This document shows, piece by piece, positions 38,936 through 51,063 of a stretch of DNA of 64,000 nt. A model generated the notes under the pieces. It was not told the DNA's origin. It was given only the letters and a program-made list of their open reading frames with translations, and made no database searches. Numbering within the stretch: position 1 is the stretch's first letter; the number at the start of each line of letters is the position of its first letter. This DNA comes from Morella rubra (taxonomy: Eukaryota; Streptophyta; Magnoliopsida; Fagales; Myricaceae), in NCBI GenBank assembly GCA_003952965.2, contig CM025849.1, positions 35,243,942 through 35,307,941 of the forward strand, given 5' to 3'. The position numbers and the translations under genes are program-made.

Positions 38936-39507
38936 TATTATCACAGAAATTTTTTGAAGCCCTTTACGCCTCAGCTATGTGAAAAACTCGCATATAATGC
39001 TCCAACAGACGTTAATTTGGATCAATTTTGCAATTTAGTCGATTTTTGGTATTATGATGTAGGACGTGTATGACATTATTTCTTTGTATTATGGATTTTA
39101 TGAATATAGCTTATTATTAATTTATAATGTCTTGGTGTTAATGTAGTGTTGAAGTGAAGCTGGGAAACAAAGTAGATCACTTCAGACGTCGGTCCACACT
39201 GCAGGATCAAATAGCTTCGCACGTTATGCTCACGTATTGGTATGTAGTACTTCATTAGTTTGTTTAATAATATAGTACTTATCATTTCCATTCTTATTTG
39301 TAATTTACAATTTCATCACGAATTCGTGTTTGTGATGCAGAAAAAGAGAAACAAGTTCCAATCAATCGAGCGGAGTTATATAAAGCTGTCCATATGCATT
39401 CTGACGGATCTCCAATAAATACGGACGTAGCAGAGAAAATAGTATATCACTATTACATCAATTTTGATTTAAATGTGCGAATATTAATTCAAAACTTGAA
39501 TTGTATG

Positions 39508-40507
39508 NNNNNNNNNNNNNNNNNNNNNNNNNNNNNNNNNNNNNNNNNNNNNNNNNNNNNNNNNNNNNNNNNNNNNNNNNNNNNNNNNNNNNNNNNNNNN
39601 NNNNNNNNNNNNNNNNNNNNNNNNNNNNNNNNNNNNNNNNNNNNNNNNNNNNNNNNNNNNNNNNNNNNNNNNNNNNNNNNNNNNNNNNNNNNNNNNNNNN
39701 NNNNNNNNNNNNNNNNNNNNNNNNNNNNNNNNNNNNNNNNNNNNNNNNNNNNNNNNNNNNNNNNNNNNNNNNNNNNNNNNNNNNNNNNNNNNNNNNNNNN
39801 NNNNNNNNNNNNNNNNNNNNNNNNNNNNNNNNNNNNNNNNNNNNNNNNNNNNNNNNNNNNNNNNNNNNNNNNNNNNNNNNNNNNNNNNNNNNNNNNNNNN
39901 NNNNNNNNNNNNNNNNNNNNNNNNNNNNNNNNNNNNNNNNNNNNNNNNNNNNNNNNNNNNNNNNNNNNNNNNNNNNNNNNNNNNNNNNNNNNNNNNNNNN
40001 NNNNNNNNNNNNNNNNNNNNNNNNNNNNNNNNNNNNNNNNNNNNNNNNNNNNNNNNNNNNNNNNNNNNNNNNNNNNNNNNNNNNNNNNNNNNNNNNNNNN
40101 NNNNNNNNNNNNNNNNNNNNNNNNNNNNNNNNNNNNNNNNNNNNNNNNNNNNNNNNNNNNNNNNNNNNNNNNNNNNNNNNNNNNNNNNNNNNNNNNNNNN
40201 NNNNNNNNNNNNNNNNNNNNNNNNNNNNNNNNNNNNNNNNNNNNNNNNNNNNNNNNNNNNNNNNNNNNNNNNNNNNNNNNNNNNNNNNNNNNNNNNNNNN
40301 NNNNNNNNNNNNNNNNNNNNNNNNNNNNNNNNNNNNNNNNNNNNNNNNNNNNNNNNNNNNNNNNNNNNNNNNNNNNNNNNNNNNNNNNNNNNNNNNNNNN
40401 NNNNNNNNNNNNNNNNNNNNNNNNNNNNNNNNNNNNNNNNNNNNNNNNNNNNNNNNNNNNNNNNNNNNNNNNNNNNNNNNNNNNNNNNNNNNNNNNNNNN
40501 NNNNNNN
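39508..40507. other. Assembly gap of 1000 N
   Basis: Exactly 1000 undetermined bases, the conventional size for a gap of unknown length. Open frames across it are meaningless. It lies inside CACTA element 2, so its right end and that of element 1 may be missing. Confidence 0.99.
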
Positions 40508-41380
40508 TTGCATATCTCAAGAAATCCGAAAAAATCAAGCCTGCTATTAGACCAACACTAACACGCTCACATCCAATAGAATAAGATAGTGCGCTCATAT
40601 AGTCTGCTTCCAAAGTAATAGTTGCGCAGAAATGCTTTAATTCCTTGGCAAGTATATTATATTGGGGGTTCATTCTTATGGTTTAATTTCATGTGTGTAC
40701 AGCTTCCCACATTATATTCAAAGTTGATTTAGTGATTCTATCCAAAAAAGAAAATTCTATTAAGAAATTAGGCCTCTTATAATCTTCTCCAAGTTGTCTC
40801 ATGTTGAGTGGTTACTGTTAGATGGTTTCTTCTTGATATGTCCTCAGTGTGTTGATGACACTGCCGCACCTTTTTTGTGCAAAACATTTGCAGAGGTGAA
40901 AGTGGTAGTTGTATTTGATGCTATGATGTCTGGACTCCCTACACACAAGGAAAGTTGTGCCGGGTACTATTTGTAAACCTAAAATAGTTATCACTTTCTT
41001 AACTTGAAGGTTTTTGTAATCCATCTTGAGTTTTGTTGTTCATTGTAGCTAAAGCAAGAAGCATCCATTTATTTTTATTTTGTATATGCGTCTATATATT
41101 GATGGGTGAATCAGTGCCTCTCCTTTCAGTTATCGTACTCCAAAGATGACATTTATCAAATATTGGATGATTTCTTGTCTTTTTTGACAAGTCTTCTTTA
41201 TATAGTAATGCCATTTTGATTTTCCATACCTTGTCTCTGCAAGAACAGTTTTGAAGATTTGTTGTCTACCTATCTATGTCATAATATATTACACACCCTA
41301 GTCATGAAATAACACCAAAATATATTGTTTTTCTTTTTTTCATGCATGCTCTGCATTTTTTGCTGCATTATTCAAGAATG
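40508..41380. other. Intergenic DNA after the gap
   Basis: No supported gene. A short minus-strand frame at 40508-40673 runs from the gap and may be a retroelement fragment, but I could not assign it. No CACTA right terminus is visible here. Confidence 0.35.
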
Positions 41381-41399
41381 AAATAAGATGTTTTTGCTT

Positions 41400-42400
41400 A
41401 AGTTTTTCATATGCTTAAGAACAAGAGACGTGGTTAAAAGTATATGGCAGTTCGAGCTGACATTGAAAAAGCTTACGACCACATGGAGTGGAATATTATT
41501 GTTCGTGTGTTGCAGTGTTTTGGTTTCCACCCCACCTTTGTGCATTGGAACCACCAGTGCTTGTCCACTGTTTCGTACTCCATTCTTTTGAATGGGTCCC
41601 CGTATGGTTTTTTCAAACCTACGCGTGGACTCCGACAAGGAGATCCGATCTCTCCTTTATTATTCATCCTTGGGTCAAAACTGTTTTCTCGTTTGCTCTT
41701 TGGAGCGGAATCCCAAGGTCGTTTACATGGTATCCGGATTGGCAGAGGTGTTCTTGCTATTTCTCATTTATTATTCGCTGATGACCTCATAATTTTTTGT
41801 AAGTTTGATTCTGTGGATGCTGAGGCTCTTTCTGAGTGCTTGACTCTTTATGGTAGTTTGTCAGGTCAAAGGCTCAATATCAAGAAATCTTTTATTACCT
41901 TCAGTCATAGCACCAACTCTGAAGTGGCTCAAGACATCTGTAGGATGCTATATCTTCTGAGGAAGGATCATGTAGAGAAACACCTTGGCTTTCCTGTTTC
42001 CATCGGCAGAAATAAAAATTGCCAATTTACCGTCCTTTATGAGTGAGTGAAAAATCGTATGGAGAGTTGGCATCTAAAAACTTTATCCCAAGCTGGCATA
42101 TTAGTTCTTATCCGGTCAGTAGCAGCAACTCTTCCTGCATATACAATGAATCAATTCTTGTTGCCGAAGACTTTATGCTCCTGCCTGGATTCTTTGATGA
42201 TGAAGTTCTGGTGGGTCATCGAGATGATGGGCAACGCCACCTAAATCTCAAATCTTGGGCGTCTATTTGCCAACCTAAAGCTCGAGGTGGGCTTTGACTT
42301 AAACTTATGTGGGATCTCAATAGAGCTCAACTTACGAAGCTGGCTTGGCAGATTCAATTCGATCCTGTATTTCTGGGTCCAAGTTCATTAGAGCGAAATA
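41400..42400 (+). pseudogene. L1-type LINE reverse transcriptase fragment
   Basis: 41444-42046 reads as non-LTR reverse transcriptase: VRADIEKAYDHMEW, SPYGFFKPTRGLRQGDPISP and HLLFADDLIIFC (the F-A-D-D catalytic motif), then SGQRLNIKKS. The frame breaks near 42040 and continues in other frames (LIRSVAATLPAYTMNQFLLP; LMWDLNRAQLTKLAWQ near 42300-42350). The 5' half (endonuclease, start of the RT) and a clear 3' end with poly-A are missing. It belongs to the plant L1 clade and is inactive. Confidence 0.88.
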
Positions 42401-45400
42401 AATCATGCATGAGTCTATAAAAATTTCGATCTTGGGAAGAATAGCATCATTAATTACCTACATTGCTCTGTCTCTGGTTTTGGAAGAGACGGTATAATCA
42501 CGTGTGGCTGCCGTGTTGACTTTCAAAGCGCGTGGTGCTTAGAGAACGGTGGCTCTTGCACACATCAGACGCTGATGAGGCAGCAGTTAACGCCAGCTAA
42601 GGCTTTTGATGTTTTGAAATGCCACTGAATATTTTGATCATTCTCACTCAGCAACAAGCGCTATGGTCCTACGGGTGGATCGCTGCCCCGAGACCGTTCG
42701 ATATGGCCAACTGATATACGCGTGGTGAGAAAGTGTTTTGTTTCACTCCTCTACTACAGCTAATGTTTGAGGAGAGATTTGGAGCTTGTCAATGACTGTA
42801 TTTTCAGTTGAGGAGGGCGCCGTGGGGTGTAGCTAGAAAAACTGTAGCACTGACTCTTGAGCACTGTTGAGGATAAAGCTGATTTTAAAGACTGCCGAAA
42901 CCGTGGATCCAAAGGGAATTTCGTCGAAATTTTGAAGGCGTCAGCTGAATGCTGATTCTGTCCGACTGGTAGATAGAGTCTGTATTGCGACGTCGTCCGG
43001 GTCGGCTGCTTGATTCAGTGGACTCGACGTGGATTCTTCGTTACTCGCCATTTTTCACAGTCGATAGCAAGTTAGCAACTTACGAACTCACAGGGAGCAA
43101 GAGAGACGGAGACAAAGAGAAGAGAGAGAGAGATATTAGTTTGGGATTATAACTACCTCTTTCACCGGTAAAGGACTTATAGGTGACGGTCGTTGGGTTG
43201 GCAAAACGTGGACGTGGACAGCTGCCTCTGTTTGGTTGCATACAGAACCACGTCATAGACTCGGATTAGGAGAGTCCCTGTACTGGGGTGCGATCTCGGC
43301 GGTCCAAAATGCTTCGAATAAAGAAATGCCTATACACATTCACAGCTTGAAGATTCTATTCCTGCTATTCTTGACTGAAATATAACGTATATTGAGGGTG
43401 GATTTCTTTGCACGGATAGAATAGGAAAAGATACACGCCTTATAGTATGGGAAAAGATGTGTGAGAAAGTCCCTTCTGTCTTGGTAACACACTACTTGTA
43501 TGAGCTTACGACTTAAGGTCCTCTCGCTCTAACGAGAAGGAAGATCTGGATATTTTTGACTCTATGTTTTGCCACCTAGTGTCGTCTGACGAAGCATCTC
43601 TTGACACCCCTCTTTTTTTTGGTTGTATTTGTTGTGGCTTGCAGGCTTGGCTGGAAATCTCTTGGACTCTTAATATCTAGCCGGTCTGCCTTCTTGTATT
43701 AGGTGAGTGGACTCCGTTAATTTTAACATGCGGATTCTATTTCCTTTCCAGCACTTCTTCGGTTGGAAAATATTTCTTTCATCTTGTGTGAGGCTTGGAG
43801 GCAGACAATTAAAACTCTAGTTGATTATGTTTGATAGGTAGTTTTGATGTTTGGAATGCATCACACATGTTTTCAATTTTATAAGCAGATATGTTCTAGA
43901 GATTGTTATTGCTGTAATAAGTGTATATTATGTTTCTTTTGCTTCTACAGAGGAAGATTTTTTTCGTTTTTAATAAAGTTGTATATGTCAGAGCGCTGAA
44001 CCTCATGTGGTGATTTAGATATAATTAACTGTTGTTTTTGTGTGAGATTTCTCGATTATACAATAAATACTTGTTTGGCTTGAGTGAGGTGTGTTAAATA
44101 GCTTCTCCATTCATGCTCTCTGAGTGTCAACTTCTCCTTTGCGAAAAGATAGGAAACAATTTCACGATCTTTGATCTTGTGTGATGAAAATTCCTTTTCG
44201 TATTATGCAGGAATACTGTTGCAGTTTTATTCTGGAAATGCAGAAAGGTAATATTTCTGCTATCATTATAGCTTTGTGTAACAGATGACCTTCACCTCTT
44301 ACAGCAGCCAACCAAGATTGCGATGTGGAGAAGGGTCTAGAAGTTGTTGCTTTTACGCAATTCAGAGCAGGCGTTTTATTTCACAACAGTTTCGTTTGTA
44401 AAATATTTTAATTTTGAAAAAGAGGGACTTCTTGAGAAGAACCTGTAGACGGTATTATGAGTCTTTCGTTATGACGTAGTAGAGCCAACTGAATTGGAGG
44501 TCGTCGAAAAGAAATAAGGATGTGATCTGAATAATAATAATATTTGATGCTATTTGAATATATATAATTAGATACATTAATGAATGCGATTAGTTCAACT
44601 AATTATTAAATTCATTTATAAGATAAAAAATGATGGAGAGGAATGCTATCAGAGAGAAAGCATTTCCATAATATGTAAATACTTTGCTAGAAAATTTGGG
44701 GCGTTATTGTGGAAAACTTGTTGGTGTGACTAAAATTACCCTTTACTGACTTTATCTGTTGTATGGTTACTATCTATAGACTCAACCTAAAGGTTTCTCC
44801 AATTGAATGTCGGCATCACTAGTTGGTTCTTAATAAAACTTCTTAATTTTTAAAACATAAAATGAAAAGCACACTAAAGTAAAACAAGCGGATTTAGATG
44901 CCTCGGGGCAATAGATCTCATAAGAAAATGCAACTATTCAACTCGGGGATCAATCCTAATTAGAACTGAGACTCCTTTTGGGGTCAGGAATGTAGACAAA
45001 GAGAGATAATAGCTCTAAAACCACAAAGAAATTTTTGCAAATCGGTGTAAATCAGAATGAAAGTCTCTGAGTATGCCTCGGAAACGTCTCTTGTATTGAC
45101 AAACTTTCTAATGAGTGCAATATCCATATAGAACACAAGTAATGTGGCGCATTTCTCAGATTTGGAGAATTAAAGATTAGGAGGTAATGGCTCTCAGCTC
45201 TACTAACGACGTAGTCCACCCTCTACTATATATTTCAGATAGAACATTCATGTACATAAAACATTATGGACAGGCAATTTCTCAACTGCACATGTTTATT
45301 TCTTCTCTCTCTCTTTTAGTGCAGTTAATTCCTATCTCCTCTTGTGGATGTGTTCACGACTATGAAGATTGTAGTGAGATATCTTTTTCTTGTCTAAAAA

Positions 45401-45904
45401 TATTTTATTCTAAATAGCTATATGTTATGACATATCCACTTTGTCTACTCCGCAGTATACTTAACTTTTTTGTGTAGAACAATGATATTCATCAATATGG
45501 TTAACAAGTCTTATGCAAAATATATTGCTGAATTAGATTTCTACAATAGAATTTTTATAGAAATAAATCAAAAAGACAATAGACGAAGTAATTGGTATCA
45601 TCGCTATTCAAAAAATGTCACAAACATAGTTCTTTCCTCCTGGGTCATAGTTATGTAACGCTTGGATGGTGCGCTAGGTATCACAGATAATGGATAAAAT
45701 TGATAGAGATGGGTTTGTAGAATAAGCGAAGGACGTGATGAAAAGTTAGACATTGACTAAGATGATGGCCTCCGACGTTGATCGTCTATTTGGATAACAA
45801 TTGCCGCTTTCAACAATTCGCGAAAGTCAAACGGACGTCAATATTCTTTTAAGTGTATAATGGGCTGTAAGACAAAAGTGCTTTTTGAGAGTAAGGGAAA
45901 TAAA
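42401..45904. other. Intergenic DNA, no supported gene
   Basis: Mixed-composition DNA. A GA-rich tract lies at 43110-43135. Around 43160-43330 a plus-strand frame (GLIGDGRWVGKTW) weakly resembles the LINE region after the RT, which would extend the LINE remnant, but this is not secure. The remainder (43400-45900) shows no coding similarity. Confidence 0.4.
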
Positions 45905-46600
45905 CTAGGATGGCCTAATCTTGCAATGCCAAATGGGCTCAGTGTCGTCTTTTGTTCTAGAACAGAAAAAGAACGACAATACTAAAGCCTTGAGCCATGT
46001 TAGGACTATAGAGATTGTGTCATCAAAATAGTACAGACCATTTATCATCCTAGCAGCACTGCAATATAAATCAGCTCCCGAGTTGAAAGGTACAATGAGA
46101 TTCAAAGAAAGTAACACAACAATTAGAATCTTTAGATAATCTGCTAACAAGCGAGAGATTGCAAGCAAGTTTAGAACATGAAGAACGGATTGAAGATTAT
46201 TTCTATCTAAGATTTTTATTAAGCCTCTTTACCTGCAATAGATGAAAAAGTATCATCTGCAATTCTAACCTTTTCATTTCTAGAACAAGGAGAAGGATAT
46301 TTAAATAAACGGAGAACTAGTCATATGATCAGAGGCTCCTGAATCAATGATCCAAAGAGCAGATGAATTTAGACAACAAGACAAAGCTTTATATTTACTA
46401 CCTGTCTGAGCCACTTAAACACTAGGAATACCAGATGATGATTTGGATTTGAGCAATGTAATAAGGCACTCCAGCTGCTAATTCGTAAAAGTGGTGACTT
46501 CAGCTTCATTGGCAGTGGGGAAGGTGCACCCAGATTTATTCTAGACTTGTGTACTACTTTCAATTTGCTGGCTTGCCATGAATTTTCCAGCATTCCAATG
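45905..46600 (-). pseudogene. Ty1-copia gag-protease fragment, minus strand
   Basis: On the minus strand, from 46600 downward, frames read the end of gag (WKIHGKPANWK), an aspartic protease site (WIIDSGASDHMTSSPF at about 46345-46300), LLANLSLVSRLSKDSNCCVT (about 46150-46085), then a gag-pre-integrase-like part (GLYYFDD near 46030) ending at the H-x-x-x-x-H type region near 45920. It is broken by frameshifts and stops. No LTR, integrase or reverse transcriptase is attached. Confidence 0.75.
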
Positions 46601-46775
46601 CTGTAGTCTAGGAGTATATGTTAAATTTCATTAGCCATTCCAGTGCAATGTCAATATTTTTCTAGTAAAGATAATTGTGCCATAAAGCACATGTTAGATA
46701 GGAATCACTCAATATTTTGAGCAAGATCAAATCAACAATTCCTAGAAACTAATGTCAACTATAAAAATTTAGGTG
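46598..46775. repeat. Dispersed repeat, copy 1
   Basis: About 175 bp shared with 54812-54978. Both contain 'tttttctagtaaagataatt', 'agcacatgttagatagga' and 'gagcaagatcaaatcaacaa'. Copy 1 directly abuts the copia fragment; copy 2 lies in intron 5 of the ClpD gene. Each is followed by an A/T-rich 'tttatttaaaa' block. Confidence 0.85.
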
Positions 46776-47164
46776 CAATGTTTATTTAAAATTTTTAACT
46801 TTTAAAAAAATTTTTAACTTTAAAAAAAAAAAAAAAGTTAAAATTTAGAAAACCAAAAACAACTTAAAATTAACCAAATATTCGATTCACACAACAAATC
46901 CACCATGCTCTGCAGCCCCAGCACCCACGCGCGCGCTAGCTGAAGACTTAGGCTTTTCCTAATCCTAGGCTAACCACTGCAATGCTGGCGTCACCCTCTC
47001 CGTGCCGTACGATTGTCAACTGAGGAGGCATGTGTGTAGGCTCCCGATACATTTATAACTGGTAGCCTATAATATGCTTAGAGATCTCACACCTTGAAAA
47101 ATCGCGCCTTGCCAAGTAGGAGGTGCCCTATAAGCTTATATAAAGTCATTTCATATATTTTCTA
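46776..47164. other. A/T tract and unrecognised spacer
   Basis: 46776-46870 is rich in A and T runs and resembles the start of the MITE-like block at 54977. The remainder up to the LINE is moderately GC-rich and unassigned. Confidence 0.4.
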
Positions 47165-47335
47165 ACCAATATGGAGCTGTCTATAAGGTCCGGTGGTAGT
47201 GTCAGAGCTATGGATGATTTGTCTGAATTTATTTCCAAAGATGAGTTTGATAGATATCCCCTTATGTGGGGGGAGTTACACGTAGTCTAATAATAGGCAT
47301 GCTGAATCCATGGTCTCAGATTGATCGATTTCTTA

Positions 47336-47531
47336 GGGTGCTTTGCACACTAAAATTTTACACTCTCTTAAAATTTTAACACAATAAAAAATTACAATAT
47401 AATCTCTCTCTTCCATCAAATCATTACTTTTCACTATAAATAAATATAAAAAATCATCTCTCTTTCACTTTTTCACCAAATTAATACCTAAAATTTTAAC
47501 CTTCCCAAAATTTTACAAACAAACACACCCT
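47336..47531. mobile_element. PIF/Harbinger-like MITE nested in the LINE
   Basis: About 196 bp. The left end GGGTGCTTTGCACACTAAAA and the reverse complement of the right end GGGTGTGTTTGTTTGTAAAA form imperfect terminal inverted repeats. TTA flanks it on the left (overlapping the first G's) and the right. LINE endonuclease-region similarity stops at 47335 and resumes after 47532. TTA duplication and a GGG...GTTTG terminus fit PIF/Harbinger MITEs. Confidence 0.7.
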
Positions 47532-50193
47532 TAGTACTTCAAATTGGATGCGTTTTATCTTGAGGTTTTTCAACGAAGGATGCCCTAGTTATATTCAGAT
47601 CATTTTCCCATTTTTTTGGAGAGTGGTTGTTTTGGGAGCGGGAAGAAGCCTTTTTGTTTTGAGAATATGTGGCTGAAGGAGGATGGGTTTGTGGATAAAG
47701 TAGGGGAGTCATGGAGGAGTTATGCTTTCTCGGGTTCCCCTAGTTTTGTCCTCAGTCAAACATTAAAGGCTCTGAAACAGGATCTGAAGTTGTGGAATAA
47801 GTCTTTGGTGACCTTAGAAATCATAAGTTAACTTTGTTGAGAGAGCTTTCTTCTCTTGATGAGGAGGATGAGGGAGGGAATTTAGATGAGGTAGGTTTAG
47901 AGAGGAAGGTGGTGGTGAATAAGGAACTGGACCATTTAATTGATTTAGAGAAAGTGAATTGGAGGCAGAAGTCTCGAGCTTTATGGATTAAGGACGCTGA
48001 TAGATGTACAAAGTTTTTTCATTGTGTAGCTAATTCCTATAGGAGGTTCAATTCTATTTCTCGATTGGAGATGGACGGTGAAGTGGTGAAGGATCTAGTG
48101 GACATTTTGGCAAGGATTGTTACATTCTATACTTCTTTGTATAAAGAACCTTTTTCATAGCAACCTTATTTGGAGGGGTTGGAGTTTGACAATATTTTTT
48201 AAGGAGGATGCGGTTTTTTCGAAAGGCCTTTCGAGGAGGAAGTGGTCTCTGGATTGGTGCATAGTCTTAATGGAGATAAAGCTCCGGGCCTGAATGGTTT
48301 TTCCTTAGCCTTTTATCAATCTTGTTGGGAAGTGGTTAAGGGATGTGTTATTAGTGTTAAACGAGTTTGCGAACCATGCAAGTTCGTTCGAAGTCTAAAT
48401 GCTTCCTTTATTGTTCTCATCCTTAAGAAGTCGAAAACAATGGAGTTGAAAGATTTTCGTCCAATTAGCCTTGTTAGGAGCGTCTATAAGATTCTAGCAA
48501 AGGTTTTGGCTAATAGATTGAAATTCTTGCTAGATAAGATCATCTCTTCATCTAATAATGCATTTGTTAAGGGAAGGCAGATCTTGGATTCGGTTCTGAT
48601 AGCTAACGAATGTATTAATTCACGGATGAAAAAAAATAAGCCAAGTATGCCATGTAAATTGAACATTCATAAAGCATATGATCATGTCAATTAGAATTTT
48701 TTACTCTATCTTCTGAAGAGATGTGGGTTTGGGGAGAAATGGTGTAGGTGGATTGAATTTTGCATTTCTTCAGTTAAGTTTTTGGTTCTTGTGAATGGAT
48801 CATCAGAAGGGTTCTTTGGTAGTTCTTGAGGATTGTAGCAAGGTGACCCTCTCTCTCCTTTATTATTTGTTATTGTTATTGAGGCTTTTTCTAGAATGAT
48901 GTTGAGGATAGCTTCGAATGTTGTTATAGATGGTTTTAAGGTTAGTAGTGATGGAGGTGTGGGGATTAGTGTTTCTTATTTGTTGTTTGCAGATGACACC
49001 CTCATATTGTGTGGAGCGGAGGTTAATCATTTTCGGAGTCTTTTATGTTTGCTTTTGTGTTTTGAGGCAGTTTCTGGGTTAAAGGTGAATATTGCTAAAT
49101 TGGAGGTGATTCAAATTTGAAGGTTGGTAATGTCCATGATTTGGCGTCAATTTTTGGTTGTAGAGTATCTTCGTTGCCAATGACATATTTGGGGCTTCCT
49201 TTGGGTGCTAGATACAAAAGTATACACATTTGGGATGGAATATTGGAGAGGATGGAGAGAAGTTTGGCAGGGTGGAAAATGATGTATTATCCAAGGCAGA
49301 TAGGATTACTTTGATTAAATCTATGCTCTCTAGTCTCCCAACGTATTTCCTATCCCTCTTTCCTATTTCGATTGTGTTTGTTAATAGGTTGGAGAAAATT
49401 CAACAAGATTTTTGTGGGGCAGTGATGGCGAGGTTCACAAGTTCCATCTTCTCATGTGGGAAAAGGTTTCTTCTTCAATCAAAACTGGGGGTTTGGGTTT
49501 AAGAAGGTTGTCGCATTTTAATAAAGCTTTATCGGGCAAATGTGTATAGCGCTTTGCTACTGAGAGAGATTGTTTTTGGAGGAGAATTATTACGGAGAAA
49601 TTTGGTGTTACGGAGTGCTGCTGGAACACGAGGTCCGGTCAAGGCTATTATAGTGTGAGCCTGTGGAAACATATAAACAAGGGGTGGGAGTCTTTTAGAT
49701 TTGTTGTGGGTACTGGTCAGAGTGTAAGCTTTTGGCATGATAGATGGTGTGGTGATAGACCCCTTAAATGCTCTTTTCCAACCGTTTTCTCTTTATCTCA
49801 GTATCCTCTTGCTGTGGTGGCTGATTGTATGGAGGTTGGATCTCGCAATTTGGTGGGAAGTGGAGGAGTTTCGGCCTGTTTCTCTAGTCTTTATGAAAAG
49901 GCAATTTGGAGAGGGTCATTGACAAGTTGCAATGGTTGGATTCCAAAGATGGTAGTTTTTCTATCAAATCAAAGATGTTTTGATGATTCTGTTATGTCTT
50001 TGGATCATTTGCAAGACAGTTTTTTACTTTCCCTTTATCTTTGGGTTAATGCAGTGTTGGGGGTCCTTTTTTAGATTTTCATGATTTTGTTAGCTTTCTT
50101 GCTTATACGTTGTGAGTGAGTTTAGTACAGCTTTGTACTATTCTCCCTCTCTTTCTTTTTGTTCTTTTTCTCATAAATGTTGCTTATTCCATC

Positions 50194-50210
50194 AAAAAAA
50201 AAAAAAAAAA
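50194..50210 (+). other. LINE poly-A tail
   Basis: Seventeen consecutive A after a pyrimidine-rich 3' end typical of plant L1. It marks the 3' boundary of the LINE. Confidence 0.85.
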
Positions 50211-51063
50211 TTTCTGGTTTTTACCCTTCTTTGTCGTTTGGCTTATGCACTAGTTGTGGTGCGTCACCAATTAGGAATCAGTATTCGATCTGGAAACTTG
50301 CATGTCTTGTGCCTGGAAAATTTTCGCTTGATACTATGATCTTCAGTTATTTGGTAAGGGGAGCTTCTTCTAACAGTGATCCTTGCAGAGTTTGGAGGCA
50401 TATTATCAGGAAGCAGGTCGAACTGGCAGGGATGGAAAATTAGCAGATTGCAGGAGGTTCATCCTTTGTTTTCTGTGGATTTTGTGTGTTGTTACATATA
50501 CTGGAAAATCTAACCATTTTTTTCTATTTTTCTATTTGTAAAGGCTCCCACATGCTTTTTCTGTGTTTCATATAATGCCTCTATATTGAACTCTTTGTAC
50601 TGCTTTAGGGAGAATTGTTTGTGTTGTGAAGTCCAGATATAGGGTGCCATAAACTATTGCAGTGCAAATTCAAGTTGTGGTATGTATGGTACTATTAAAA
50701 AGGTATAAATTTGTGTTATGTTTTCTCCAAGCAGCTCTAAATGCAAACCTAACACGAGTACCATCGCACTTGCCAAGTAAAAGAAGTGAAGATCAAACAA
50801 AACAAGCATATAAAATGCTGTCTGACTGCTTCGGGTTAATGTTAAATGCATTTTCTTGCAGCCATGTTTATTTTCTGTGTCTCGAGTGTCTTATTTGATT
50901 ACATACTGGTAGACATTTATGTCAAGATAGAGAAAGACAAGGGACGAGAAACAGACTATAATGGCACAAGAAGTAGACGTTGTTTCTGATCATACTGGCA
51001 TATCTGAGGCAGATATGCTTATCTTTTGAGGCCTGAAGGTTATATAATAAGATTCTAAACTAA
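50211..51063. other. Spacer downstream of ClpD
   Basis: Lies between the LINE tail and the stop codon of the minus-strand ClpD gene. It probably contains the ClpD 3' untranslated region. No other gene is seen. Confidence 0.4.

Larger units (their letters stand above)
30271..39507 (+). mobile_element. CACTA element 2, autonomous-type, right end lost in gap
   Basis: Begins CACTACAAAAAAACAG after TTC. Its subterminal region contains hairpin-forming repeats of 'agcggcggtca' type. It carries a TNP2-like gene (33001-36664) and a TNPA-like gene (36661 onward), the two-protein set of En/Spm elements, on the plus strand. The N gap at 39508 hides the rest. It appears to be inserted in element 1. Confidence 0.8.
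36661..39507 (+). pseudogene. CACTA TNPA-like protein (plant transposase Ptta/En/Spm family), partial
   Basis: Begins MTRKRFRTISSSSQ; the first ~60 residues are Pro/Ser/Gln-rich. After an intron comes a conserved block (36934-37158: TRMTDVWNLKEDELIPVQFN, IPLDAADWRKVPLSIKED), then a piece at 37243-37300 (KRFTIPEPPLG). Further exons lie at about 38960-39060 (NAPTDVNLDQFCNLVDFW), 39148-39240 (HTAGSNSFAR) and 39342 onward (INRAELYKAVHMHSDGSPIN), which runs into the N gap. Between 37365 and 38935 is about 1.6 kb with no match, an intron or insertion. The first ATG overlaps the likely TNP2 stop (ATGA at 36661-36664). The family binds subterminal repeats of CACTA elements. Completeness cannot be judged. 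Confidence 0.75.
47165..50210 (+). mobile_element. L1-type LINE, 5'-truncated, with poly-A tail
   Basis: Plus strand. 47200-47336: endonuclease region remnant (AMDDLSEFISKDEFD). 47532-47600: rest of the endonuclease end (a SDHFP-type motif in shifted frame). 47616-48160: linker to RT ([26 protein letters not shown]). 48242-48694: RT ([41 protein letters not shown]). 48896-49120: SYLLFADDTLILCG. 49117-49502: [19 protein letters not shown] region. 49655-49780: VGTGQSVSFWHDRWCGD. It ends with a run of 17 A at 50194-50210. Stops and frameshifts occur throughout. The 5' start is approximate. Confidence 0.9.

Noticed and set aside
39394-40673. Long open frames of 350-396 residues
   Set aside because: They run through 1000 N and are not real.
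43160-43330. Possible continuation of the LINE at 41400
   Set aside because: The similarity is too weak by eye to claim; kept only as a note in the spacer entry.
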